From an uncultured Dorea sp. (GTDB taxonomy: Bacteria; Bacillota_A; Clostridia; Lachnospirales; Lachnospiraceae): DNA of 15,794 nucleotides. Both the position numbers and the translations under genes were made by a program. Numbering within the stretch: position 1 is the first letter of the stretch; each line of letters starts with the position of its first letter. Shown in pieces: positions 1-6,104 of the stretch. A model generated the notes under the pieces. The model searched no databases. It was not told the DNA's origin and worked only from the letters and a program-made list of their open reading frames with translations. The stretch spans positions 1 through 15,794 of the forward strand of contig CAJTRM010000045.1 of the NCBI GenBank assembly GCA_910578865.1. Reading direction: 5' to 3'.

Positions 1-1
1 G

Positions 2-604
2 GGGATGCGCATTTCGGAATTCTGCGGACTGACGCTGCGAGATATTGATCTGGAAAACAAGGTCATCAATATCGACCATCAGCTCCAGCGGACTTCCGAT
101 ATGCAGCTTGTTATCGAATCCACCAAGACGAATGCGGGGACAAGGAAGCTGCCCATGACGGAGGACGTGGCGCAGTGCTTCCGGGCAATCATTGAGGACA
201 GGGAGCCGCCGAGGTTTGAAAAAGTGATCGACGGGTATGGCGGATTCCTCTTTGTGGATAAGGACTGCAACCCTCTGGTAGCGATGCATTGGGAACACCG
301 CTTCAACCACATGGTCAAGCGGTACAACGATATCTACCGGGTGCAGATGCCGAACATCACGCCCCACGTTTGCCGCCATACCTACTGCAGCAACATGGCG
401 AAGTCAGGCATGAACCCCAAGACGCTCCAATACCTGATGGGGCATAGCGACATCGGGGTGACACTGAACACTTACACGCATCTTGGCTTGGAGGATGCCA
501 CGGATGAACTGCGGCGGATGGAGGATTTGGAGAACGCCAGAAAGGAACTGGAAAAGAACAAGGAAGAGAAGCCCGTCTCGCAGAAGATGTTCCGGGCGAT
601 CTGA
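2..604 (+). CDS. Tyrosine site-specific integrase, C-terminal catalytic half (Tn916 type), partial
   Basis: Catalytic domain of a phage-type tyrosine recombinase that would integrate and excise the element it belongs to. The reading frame is open from base 2, so the N-terminal arm-binding and core-binding domains lie outside the window. Counting from the Met at base 5, the catalytic set is complete: Arg2 in GMRISEF, Lys41 in the beta-hairpin, HVCR (His121, Arg124), His147 in LMGHSDI and nucleophile Tyr157 in NTYTH. It closely resembles the full-length integrase at 8590-9795 but is much more GC-rich, so the two have different recent histories. It ends with the tail EEKPVSQKMFRAI, followed by a strong terminator. 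The same tail, diverged, recurs as a fossil at 1538-1579. It is the last structural gene before this element's cargo pocket and right end. Confidence 0.95.
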   Translation, partial: GMRISEFCGLTLRDIDLENKVINIDHQLQRTSDMQLVIESTKTNAGTRKLPMTEDVAQCFRAIIEDREPPRFEKVIDGYGGFLFVDKDCNPLVAMHWEHRFNHMVKRYNDIYRVQMPNITPHVCRHTYCSNMAKSGMNPKTLQYLMGHSDIGVTLNTYTHLGLEDATDELRRMEDLENARKELEKNKEEKPVSQKMFRAI

Positions 605-620
605 ATAAAGAGAGTTTTGC

Positions 621-646
621 GCCCTGCTTCGGCAGGGCATTTTTTT
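621..646 (+). terminator. Rho-independent terminator after integrase
   Basis: A perfect 7-bp stem, GCCCTGC/GCAGGGC, encloses a UUCG tetraloop closed by C-G and is followed by AT and six T residues. It lies 16 bp after the integrase stop and should insulate the cargo genes from integrase transcription. Confidence 0.93.
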
Positions 647-764
647 ATATCATTTTATTTCTGTTTATGGTATGATAGTTCATACTGGCACAAGTAAAAT
701 TTGGAATTTGAAATATTGTAGTAAACCATATTTATTTAGTATATAGGTAGAGCGGAGTTGAAAA

Positions 765-1448
765 GTGGAACAAAAATACAAAACTAAATCAGCAGTAGTA
801 GCATTTATTGATGTATTAGGTTCTTCAGAGGCTATACGAAACAATGTGAATGAATCCTTAAATGCAGTACATATAGCATATGATGAAACTATAATGCAAT
901 TTAAAAAATATCATTCCGAGCATATGAATGAACCTAAAGTAGATATATTTTCTGATAATATTATTTTATCAAGTGAAATTGTAGAAAATAAGGAAGAAAG
1001 GGCATTTGTCTCAATTATATTTTTTAGTGCATTGTTGCAAATGAATATGTGGATAAATAGTCTGCTGGTTAGAGGAGGCATATCATGTGGGAATTTTTTC
1101 TCAGATGAGAGGATGATATGGGGAAATGCCTTAGTACAAGCATATAAACTGGAAGGTCAGATTGCAATTTATCCGCGGATCATTGTTGAACCAGAAATAG
1201 CAGAGATTATTAAGTCTATAATGAAACCTGAAAAAGGGAAATTGTTATGTGAAGATTTTGACGGCATATATTTTGTAGATCCATTTGGAATCAAACAGAA
1301 AAAACAAGATTTATATTTGATTAATCAGTTTATTGATGATAACGTAATCAGATTAAGAAATAATCAAAAGGATTTGAAGATATATCAAAAAATAAATTGG
1401 CTACAACAATATTTTTGTGAAAAGCGCAGGGAAATGCTAGATACATAA
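765..1448 (+). CDS. Class III nucleotidyl-cyclase-like protein (possible Pycsar-type cyclase)
   Basis: A 227-residue protein with the layout of a stand-alone class III (adenylate/guanylate-type) cyclase domain. FIDVLG (Asp16) matches the first metal-binding strand, KVDIFSDN (Asp64) matches the second metal-binding hairpin, and RGGISCG (103-109) followed by GNALVQAY.LE (120-130) matches the later strand-helix unit of cyclases. Similar FxDxLG proteins occur in defence contexts, and the Pycsar cyclases that make cCMP or cUMP share this fold. Whether this one makes a cyclic nucleotide, and which, cannot be read from sequence. The GTG start is chosen because a GGAG lies 7 nt upstream. The gene is AT-rich, unlike the preceding integrase. 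A TIR-like gene follows 176 bp later, with an integrase-tail fossil between them. It could also be a catalytically inactive sensor domain. Confidence 0.62.
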   Translation: MEQKYKTKSAVVAFIDVLGSSEAIRNNVNESLNAVHIAYDETIMQFKKYHSEHMNEPKVDIFSDNIILSSEIVENKEERAFVSIIFFSALLQMNMWINSLLVRGGISCGNFFSDERMIWGNALVQAYKLEGQIAIYPRIIVEPEIAEIIKSIMKPEKGKLLCEDFDGIYFVDPFGIKQKKQDLYLINQFIDDNVIRLRNNQKDLKIYQKINWLQQYFCEKRREMLDT

Positions 1449-1537
1449 AAACTCATGTGTATAAATGCCGGGGCTATTGCTAAAACACCATTGTAGTTTC
1501 CAAAAAAATCTTTTCTGTATTATTACTTCTTTTGACG

Positions 1538-1579
1538 GAGGAGAAGCCTGTTTCACAGAAAGTGTTCCGAGCAATATAA
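1538..1579 (+). pseudogene. Fossil 3' end of a second tyrosine integrase gene
   Basis: Thirteen codons plus stop read EEKPVSQKVFRAI, identical to the end of the integrase at 2-604 (EEKPVSQKMFRAI) except for one Val/Met change. The two copies differ at about 10 of 42 bases. Nearly all differences are synonymous third-position changes or an alternative stop, so this copy evolved as real coding sequence in a related integrase before being stranded. Resemblance fades just upstream, around 1535. No larger remnant of the gene was found before it. Confidence 0.85.
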
Positions 1580-1624
1580 AAATAGATAGAAATGGAAAAT
1601 AAATGTTGGAGAGTTATAAAGATT

Positions 1625-2767
1625 ATGAAAGTCAATATATTTTACTCTTGGCAATCCGATTTACCTAATGCTAAAAATAGAAATTTAATTGAGGCTTGCT
1701 TGAAAAAGGCAATAAAACTGTTAGAAAATGAAATTGATGAAGTATCGGAGATTTCTATTGAAAGCGATAGTCGCAATGATACTGGTACCCCTAATTTAGT
1801 AGAGAGTATTTTTGAAAAGATTGAAACGTGTGATATATTAGTTGCTGATCTTAGCATAATTAATGCAGAAAGTAATTGTAGACCCACACCAAATCCTAAT
1901 GTATTATTAGAAGTTGGGTTTGCGGCAAAAGCAATTAGTTGGTCAAATATTTTATGCATATATAATTGTGAATATGGAAAAGTGGAACTTCTGCCGTTTG
2001 ATATACGGACTAGAAAACCTATAATTTATAATACCATAGAAGGAATTCCTAAATCAAAATTAGCATTAACAAAAGCGTTTAAAACTCAAATTAAAGATAT
2101 TATATTTAATCGAATTGTTGATAAGAAGGAATACCTTTCAACAAAGCGCAGTATCGATTTAGCGATGCAAAGTATACTGATTGACTTGTGTGATATTGTA
2201 TTTGATAGAAATTCAAAGGATAAGTATAATTATGATAAGCTATTACATATATCAACAGAATCGTTGATAAAAGTTTTATTACATAAACAGTTTTTGGGAT
2301 TTTTTCTATACAGAAATATAGAGATTAATATAGATGATTTTGTAAATCTTTTTAATGATAAATTAGAAACTTATTTTTTAAATGAAAAAGAAAAGAGGAT
2401 TCTTGCTAAGTTAGTATTTTCATTGAGAAATTATAAAGAAATAATTCATTCTGACAAAATTTTTAATTGTATAGATGCAAATGTAGAATATGTGGTCAAA
2501 CAAGGAAAGGAAATCAATCCACAGAATCCAGAAGATTCGTATTTGCTTTTGAAACCCATAGAAGATAATAAAGCAGTTGTAATAGCAGGGGGAACATTTA
2601 ACAATGTTTCACCTGAAACAATGATAGATGTATTTGAACTTATAGATGAAGCTGTACCAGTTTTCGCACACCATATAAACAATCTTATTGTGTTAATCAA
2701 TGACTGGATAGCAATAACTGGCAAGTATTTTATAATTAACCCCAAAGAGCTCCGTGAGAATAATTGA
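1625..2767 (+). CDS. TIR-like domain protein with long C-terminal extension, putative defence effector
   Basis: A 380-residue protein. Residues 1 to about 130 form a TIR-like Rossmann-type domain: IFYSWQSD in the first strand (5-12), a DTGTPN segment (52-57), CDILVADLSIIN (69-80) and PNPNVLLEVGFA (89-100), where Glu96 sits where NAD-consuming TIR domains place the catalytic Glu. The remaining 250 residues are largely helical and not recognised; no cyclic-nucleotide-binding domain is evident. ATG 1625 is preferred over ATG 1592 because GGAGAG lies 11 nt upstream and the protein then starts directly at the first strand. TIR proteins in bacterial immunity degrade NAD or make signal nucleotides. 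Pairing with the upstream cyclase-like gene would fit a Pycsar-like layout, but the integrase fossil just upstream leaves separate acquisition possible. Confidence 0.65.
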   Translation: MKVNIFYSWQSDLPNAKNRNLIEACLKKAIKLLENEIDEVSEISIESDSRNDTGTPNLVESIFEKIETCDILVADLSIINAESNCRPTPNPNVLLEVGFAAKAISWSNILCIYNCEYGKVELLPFDIRTRKPIIYNTIEGIPKSKLALTKAFKTQIKDIIFNRIVDKKEYLSTKRSIDLAMQSILIDLCDIVFDRNSKDKYNYDKLLHISTESLIKVLLHKQFLGFFLYRNIEINIDDFVNLFNDKLETYFLNEKEKRILAKLVFSLRNYKEIIHSDKIFNCIDANVEYVVKQGKEINPQNPEDSYLLLKPIEDNKAVVIAGGTFNNVSPETMIDVFELIDEAVPVFAHHINNLIVLINDWIAITGKYFIINPKELRENN

Positions 2768-2854
2768 TAGAAAAATTTTATGGGTAATAATATTGGAACA
2801 AAGAAAGATAAATCAATTTAAAAGAACAAGCAAAATTTATGCTAAAATACCAGA

Positions 2855-2893
2855 GTAGTAAAAACCCCCAATTCCTACTACGTTTTTACTACG
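2855..2893. repeat. Arm-type integrase binding repeats of the first element (right end)
   Basis: TACTACG occurs twice (2876-2882 and 2887-2893) with an 11-bp period, about one helical turn. The second copy is TTTACTACG, matching the TTTAC start of the arm pairs at 3126-3145 and 9816-9836. An exact 11-bp inverted repeat, GTAGTAAAAAC (2855-2865) with GTTTTTACTAC (2882-2892), overlaps it. It lies about 160 bp before the junction core, like the right arms of the second element. Role inferred from position and period. Confidence 0.6.
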
Positions 2894-2920
2894 ATTGACG
2901 GAATCAATATGCCCCGTTTT

Positions 2921-3010
2921 GCCCCGATTTGCCATTACCGTTACATTTTTAACAATCTTCACGGAAATTTCAAACCTCGCAAATCGTGCCAAAACACGGC
3001 AAATCGGGGC
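2921..3010. repeat. 13-bp perfect inverted repeat next to junction
   Basis: GCCCCGATTTGCC (2921-2933) and GGCAAATCGGGGC (2998-3010) are exact inverted copies 64 bp apart. They lie just upstream of the RBS and ATG of the LMW-PTP start segment. A related CGCAAATCGTGCC lies inside. The second element has an analogous inverted repeat at its own right end (9851-9906). Confidence 0.75.
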
Positions 3011-3013
3011 ATT

Positions 3014-3065
3014 TTAGGAGGAAAATTTATTATGATAAAAATACTTTTTGTGTGCCACGGCAGGA
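3014..3065 (+). other. Attachment junction 1: element right end with RBS, ATG and LMW-PTP start, plus core
   Basis: A strong RBS (AGGAGG) precedes ATG 3032 and codons for MIKILFVCHGR, the start of a low-molecular-weight protein tyrosine phosphatase, whose P-loop normally continues CHGNICRS. After the core TGCCACGGCAGGA (3053-3065) the phosphatase sequence stops and the frame ends at 3091. The same segment recurs at 9965-9998 with the 13-bp core identical. I read it as the right junction of the first element fused to the left junction of the second. The identity of the host gene is inferred from about ten codons. Confidence 0.7.
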
Positions 3066-3125
3066 AGCGAACACAAACCTTGAAATGCTGATATTTTCTT
3101 ATAAAAATGCTAATTGTCAGATGAA

Positions 3126-3145
3126 TTTACAGAGGTTTTACAGAG
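3126..3145 (+). repeat. Left arm-type repeats of the second element
   Basis: TTTACAGAG occurs at 3126-3134 and 3137-3145, an 11-bp period, about 60-80 bp inside the left core. The same nonamer pair occurs near the right end at 9816-9836 in the same orientation, as expected for binding sites of the integrase N-terminal domain. Confidence 0.7.
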
Positions 3146-3192
3146 AATCAAAAAATAGATAAGAAGTCCAGTGCAAAAAATTGAAAAACAGG

Positions 3193-3221
3193 TTGATTAT
3201 TTCTCATAATCTGTATATACT
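3193..3221 (+). promoter_or_regulatory. Sigma-A promoter of the RNA antitoxin
   Basis: TTGATT (3193-3198), a 17-bp spacer and TATACT (3216-3221). Transcription would begin near 3228, a few bases before the first antitoxin repeat. Confidence 0.8.
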
Positions 3222-3227
3222 ATGAGT

Positions 3228-3361
3228 AGAAGTAAATGTTTGCCGCTTGCTGATGGTGCGGGGTATAAGTGATTCAGTTCGTAAATTATGCCACTTGCTA
3301 TACAGGTGGGGTATAAATGGTATAGTGCGTAAATGCTCCCCATCGGCTGATGTCGGTGGGG
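3228..3361 (+). ncRNA. cptI: Type III antitoxin RNA, CptI-like, three tandem repeats
   Basis: Three tandem repeats of 48-49 nt begin with GTAAAT at 3232, 3281 and 3329. Each has a C-rich then a G-rich half that can pair: GCCGC with GCGG, CCAC with GTGG, CCCC with GGGG. This is how pseudoknot antitoxins of ToxIN/CptIN/TenpIN systems are built: the toxin cuts the precursor into single-repeat RNAs that then hold it inactive. The repeats are diverged from one another. The third contains a strong 10-bp hairpin (3338-3347 with 3352-3361, loop TGAT) that should act as the leaky terminator setting the RNA-to-toxin ratio. Promoter and toxin gene flank it exactly as in known loci. Confidence 0.82.
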
Positions 3362-3405
3362 ATTTGCATAATATGAAGTTTGCCCAAAGGAGAATATTAC
3401 AGTAT

Positions 3406-3897
3406 ATGGAGATACGGCAGGGATATTCTTATCATATCAAAGATGAGTTTTTTGATATGGTGCAGGATAGATACTTGATGAGCAATAAAGAAAATGGAAA
3501 TTACCGTCCTCATTTCTATGCAATACAAGATAAAAAGAATCACTCTCTTTATTGGATGATCCCCATAAGTTCACAGGTGGAAAAGTATAAGGTCATTATA
3601 GAAAAGAAGAAAAGAAAATATGGAAAATGCAATACAATAATCATTGGTAAATTTGCAGGAAAAGAGAATGCATTTTTGATTCAGAATGCTTTTCCCATTA
3701 TTGCAGAATTTTTTGATCATATACATACAGTCGAAAATAAACCAGTGACAGTACATAATGAATTAAACAGGATGCTTTCGGAAAATTTAGGGGAAGTGCT
3801 TGCATTGTATAACCGTGGGATTCATTTGATATTTACGGATATTGATAAGATAAGGACTATTATGGAACAGAAATTAGAAAATACTGGATGTCAGTAA
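3406..3897 (+). CDS. cptN: Type III toxin, CptN-like endoribonuclease
   Basis: A 163-residue protein resembling the ToxN/AbiQ superfamily, CptN branch: YRPHFYAIQD (33-42), LYWMIPISSQVEKYK (48-62), KCNTIIIGKFAGKENAFLIQ (74-93, a long conserved strand-loop block) and a C-terminal helix after YNRGIHLIFTDIDKI (135-149). Family toxins are RNases that cut their own antitoxin precursor and cellular mRNAs; several abort phage infection or stabilise mobile DNA. ATG 3406 is chosen because AAAGGAG lies 13 nt upstream and because the frame further upstream runs through the antitoxin repeats and its terminator hairpin, so it cannot be the protein. A terminator overlaps the stop codon. Here it probably stabilises the small integrative element and may also protect against phage. 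Confidence 0.82.
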   Translation: MEIRQGYSYHIKDEFFDMVQDRYLMSNKENGNYRPHFYAIQDKKNHSLYWMIPISSQVEKYKVIIEKKKRKYGKCNTIIIGKFAGKENAFLIQNAFPIIAEFFDHIHTVENKPVTVHNELNRMLSENLGEVLALYNRGIHLIFTDIDKIRTIMEQKLENTGCQ

Positions 3898-3933
3898 TGC
3901 CATTGCTTGTAAAGGTGTGAGTAATGGCATTTT
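3896..3933 (+). terminator. Terminator overlapping the toxin stop codon
   Basis: AATGCCATTGC (3896-3906) pairs with GTAATGGCATT (3921-3931), an 11-bp stem with one G-T pair, followed by TTTA. The T-tract is short, so efficiency is uncertain. Confidence 0.7.
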
Positions 3934-4349
3934 ATAGTCGGGATAGTTTACATTTGATCTGGCAGCAGTAATTTACAAAAAGTACATATCTATTACATTC
4001 ATGTATCCGCGTAAAAAATGGAATGTTAAAGTGCTAATAATATTCTTTTGCGTGGTAGTTCTTAAAATTTTACCGAACACTGATAAAATGTATCAATATT
4101 AAAAAAGTAAAGAAAATCAAGCTTTTCCCAAATTGCTTACAATAGTATACAATATAAAAAAGGGCAGAAAGTATTGAAAATAAGGGATTCTACCGAACTT
4201 TCATTAAAAATATTGTTAATGTAACGTAATAGCCTTAAAATCTTATAAAAATGTCTAATATACTGATTTTGTCGAACGTATATTTTGGTATATGGAATTG
4301 CGGATAAATGGCGGCTTTAGCCATTGTCGAACACATTCCCGAAGGCATA
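3934..4349. other. AT-rich intergenic region with CGAAC repeats, no gene seen
   Basis: No convincing reading frame in about 415 bp. It contains TACCGAAC twice (from 4071 and 4191) and TTGTCGAAC twice (from about 4269 and 4324), all on the same strand and irregularly spaced. They could be protein-binding sites or part of an origin. No complete LexA/DinR palindrome is present. Confidence 0.4.
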
Positions 4350-4571
4350 TTATTCTTCAGGACGTTTGTACTCGATTAACTCCCCAACTTCTATATTGAG
4401 ATACCAACACAACTTACAAATTAGTCCAGTATCAAAGCGACTGACACCATCGCGACAGTATTTGTTGAAGTTGGTTCGGGGAATATCAAGGTCTTTACAA
4501 ATCTTGTTTTTGCTGATATCTTTTTCCTGTAATATTTCGTTTATACGCATATGCAAATTACCATATTCCAT
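4350..4571 (-). CDS. Small XRE/Cro-type helix-turn-helix regulator
   Basis: A 73-residue protein that is essentially one Cro/CI-type DNA-binding domain. It reads RINEILQEKDISKNKICKDL, then DIPRTNFNKYCRD as turn and recognition helix, ending in the usual LCWYLNIEVGELIEY, in which the last helix packs against the domain. ATG 4571 is preceded by AAAGGAGA at good spacing on the minus strand. It is transcribed away from the small ORF and zinc-ribbon gene. An inverted repeat at 4597-4613 between the divergent genes is a likely operator, so it probably represses its own gene and the rightward transcript. Typical of the immunity-type regulators of small integrative elements. Confidence 0.85.
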   Translation of the reverse strand: MEYGNLHMRINEILQEKDISKNKICKDLDIPRTNFNKYCRDGVSRFDTGLICKLCWYLNIEVGELIEYKRPEE

Positions 4572-4583
4572 ATAAGATTCTCC

Positions 4584-4613
4584 TTTACTTTTCTCTCATT
4601 ATTTTATATAATG
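4584..4613 (+). promoter_or_regulatory. Rightward promoter with overlapping operator-like inverted repeat
   Basis: TTTACT (4584-4589), 17 bp, TATAAT (4607-4612). The inverted repeat CATTAT/ATAATG (4597-4602 and 4608-4613) covers the -10 box. It faces the small ORF at 4678 and lies just upstream of the divergent XRE regulator, the natural candidate to bind it. Confidence 0.55.
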
Positions 4614-4677
4614 GGTAACAAAAATATAATTCACAGATATAACATTCATAGAAGTGTTAGGCACTTAGGGGATAAGC

Positions 4678-4857
4678 ATGGAGAAGAACGAAATTAAGGA
4701 CAGATTATTTGATGTATTGAATGATACGGATAATCTGCCGATACAGGATATTGTGGTTGATGACCGGAACAATATAGTGAATGTTTACCTTACAGATGGC
4801 ACAAGATTTTCAGTTTATGTAGAAAAATGTGGAAAATGGTGGATTTGTGGGGTATAA
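4678..4857 (+). CDS. Small conserved-looking protein, 59 residues, unknown function
   Basis: The frame reads MEKNEIKDRLFDVLNDTDNL and continues to a tryptophan-rich end, GKWWICGV. The acidic middle alternates hydrophobic and polar residues (IVNVYLTDGTRFSVYV), suggesting a small beta-sheet protein. The ATG is preceded by a weak RBS (TTAGGGGATAAGC). It is the first gene of the transcript that continues into the zinc-ribbon gene, whose own start lies 34 nt after this stop. I do not recognise a family. Its position beside the XRE regulator suggests an accessory or regulatory role, which is inference only. Confidence 0.6.
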   Translation: MEKNEIKDRLFDVLNDTDNLPIQDIVVDDRNNIVNVYLTDGTRFSVYVEKCGKWWICGV

Positions 4858-4891
4858 TAGAGAAGAATTATATTTTATGGAGGATTTTATT

Positions 4892-5785
4892 ATGGCACTG
4901 GTTAAATGTCCTGAATGTGGCAGAGAAAATGTTTCTGATAGTGCTGAAACATGTCCGAATTGTGGTTATCCAGTAAAAAAATATTTTCAGGAAGTAAAAG
5001 AAAAACAGCAAGAAGAAATTTTACAAAAACAGATAGATGAATCTAAAAAGAAATTTCTCGCGTTGATAAAAAATAAAAAGATTCAGATTCCGATAATTGC
5101 TTTAATTATATTAGTTTTGGTAATGGTATTCTTTTACAAAGAATCTCATGTTGAAGTCATACATGGTGTTAGATGGGGAATGGGTTTAGCGGAAGTTGAA
5201 GATAAAGAAAGTAAATATAGTGGGAGTTCGGGTTATTATGACGAGGATAATGGGTATTACGCCATCTCAAATGTGGATTACTTAGGCGAAAGCGTAACGT
5301 TAATGTATATTTTTGAAGATGAAAAACTGGCATCTATTTGGATAGCTCCTACATACGATTCCTACAAAAACGTTTATAATATGGCACTTGAAATATGCAA
5401 GGAAGATGGTTTGCCAGTGTCTTTTGAAGATAATACAGATGATGAATATGCCCCCAGATCAACATTAACGTGGAATATTAAGGGTACTACGATTGATTTA
5501 ATAGGAAATTATGCTAGTAAGTATTCAACGGAGTATTATTTTTCCTTAAAGCCATATGATGGAAAAGAATTTGGTAAAAAATACGAAGAAAAAGGAATAT
5601 GCAAAGTAGGCAGTGCATTATCATGGGGCGGTTGCAAAAATGAAATTACCCCGTGGTGTGAAGTTTCTAAAGATGGAGGATATTGCTATGAGCATGGATG
5701 TTATGTTATAGGTTGCCCCAATGGGTTTGCCAATGTACATGACCAAGAAAGTTTATGTTTAGAACATCATTTTTTATGCGAATAA
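4892..5785 (+). CDS. Membrane-anchored zinc-ribbon protein with cysteine-rich C-terminus
   Basis: A 297-residue protein. An N-terminal zinc ribbon uses Cys6, Cys9, Cys21 and Cys24 (CPEC...CPNC). Charged helical residues about 30-62, rich in Lys, Glu and Gln, come next, followed by one membrane segment at about 65-82 and a soluble domain of about 140 residues. The last 65 residues hold eight Cys (237, 248, 256, 265, 270, 275, 289, 296) with nearby His (268, 283, 292, 293), which looks like a second metal site or disulfide-bonded cap. The start at 4892 is chosen because GGAGG lies 9 nt upstream; the frame extends further up to 4829 but overlaps the small ORF. With a single membrane segment the ribbon is predicted inside and the Cys-rich part outside. 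Function unknown. A strong terminator follows. Confidence 0.8.
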   Translation: MALVKCPECGRENVSDSAETCPNCGYPVKKYFQEVKEKQQEEILQKQIDESKKKFLALIKNKKIQIPIIALIILVLVMVFFYKESHVEVIHGVRWGMGLAEVEDKESKYSGSSGYYDEDNGYYAISNVDYLGESVTLMYIFEDEKLASIWIAPTYDSYKNVYNMALEICKEDGLPVSFEDNTDDEYAPRSTLTWNIKGTTIDLIGNYASKYSTEYYFSLKPYDGKEFGKKYEEKGICKVGSALSWGGCKNEITPWCEVSKDGGYCYEHGCYVIGCPNGFANVHDQESLCLEHHFLCE

Positions 5786-5803
5786 ATTATTTATTAGGAA
5801 AGA

Positions 5804-5830
5804 ACTCGGTAAAATGCCGAGTCCTTTTTT
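5804..5830 (+). terminator. Rho-independent terminator
   Basis: ACTCGG (5804-5809) and CCGAGT (5817-5822) form a perfect stem with a 7-nt loop, followed by CC and six T residues. It ends the zinc-ribbon transcript. Confidence 0.88.
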
Positions 5831-5903
5831 AGTGCATATTTTTTATAAATAGAAAAACACCGGCAAGTTAAATTTGACCACTCGGAAGGAAAGGGGTTCA
5901 ACA

Positions 5904-5987
5904 ATGCAAATATTAAACAGATTAAAAATGGAATTATCCAATCAGGAATATTTTACAGACGAGCAGTATATCCAGTCCTGCATATAG
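5904..5987 (+). pseudogene. 27-codon ORF, probably the head of a truncated gene
   Basis: Reads MQILNRLKMELSNQEYFTDE and stops seven codons later. A good RBS (AAGGGG) precedes the ATG. The LKMELSNQEYFTDEQY pattern resembles the N-terminus of longer hypothetical proteins of clostridial mobile elements (from memory, not checked), so I read it as a decapitated remnant. It may instead be a genuine small peptide. Confidence 0.4.
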
Positions 5988-6002
5988 GATAATTTACTTG
6001 GA

Positions 6003-6084
6003 GTGTCATAACTCAAAAGTATTGACACCGAAAATAAAGTGTAGTAAAATCAGGACATAGAGAGGTGTCATAACTTAGTGTCAA
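6003..6084 (+). promoter_or_regulatory. Resolvase promoter embedded in GTGTCATAACT repeats (candidate res or operator)
   Basis: The promoter is near consensus: TTGACA (6022-6027), a 17-bp spacer, TAAAAT (6045-6050). A 26-bp imperfect palindrome, GTGTCATAACT (6003-6013) with AGTATTGACAC (6018-6028), covers the -35 box. GTGTCATAACT recurs directly at 6065-6075, and AGTGTCAA follows at 6077. Resolvases bind such dimer sites upstream of their own gene, both as recombination subsites and as operators. Confidence 0.7.
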
Positions 6085-6104
6085 ATATAAAGGGAGATTT
6101 TACT

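Noticed and set aside
560..1579. The duplicated integrase tail as attachment-site direct repeats of an inserted unit
   Set aside because: The two copies differ mostly at synonymous third positions and in the stop codon, which indicates two separately evolved coding tails rather than a recent att duplication.
2909..3091. A 60-codon frame spanning the first junction
   Set aside because: It runs through a long inverted repeat and a second RBS and ATG, and only its last part (MIKILFVCHGR) has meaning, as an element-supplied gene start. It is not a protein of its own.
3232..3361. The three 48-nt repeats as a CRISPR array
   Set aside because: They are contiguous diverged units without spacers and sit between a promoter and a CptN-like toxin, so they are an RNA antitoxin.
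3247..3405. N-terminal extension of the toxin frame
   Set aside because: This stretch is the tandem antitoxin repeats and terminator hairpin. The toxin starts at 3406 after an RBS and matches its family there.
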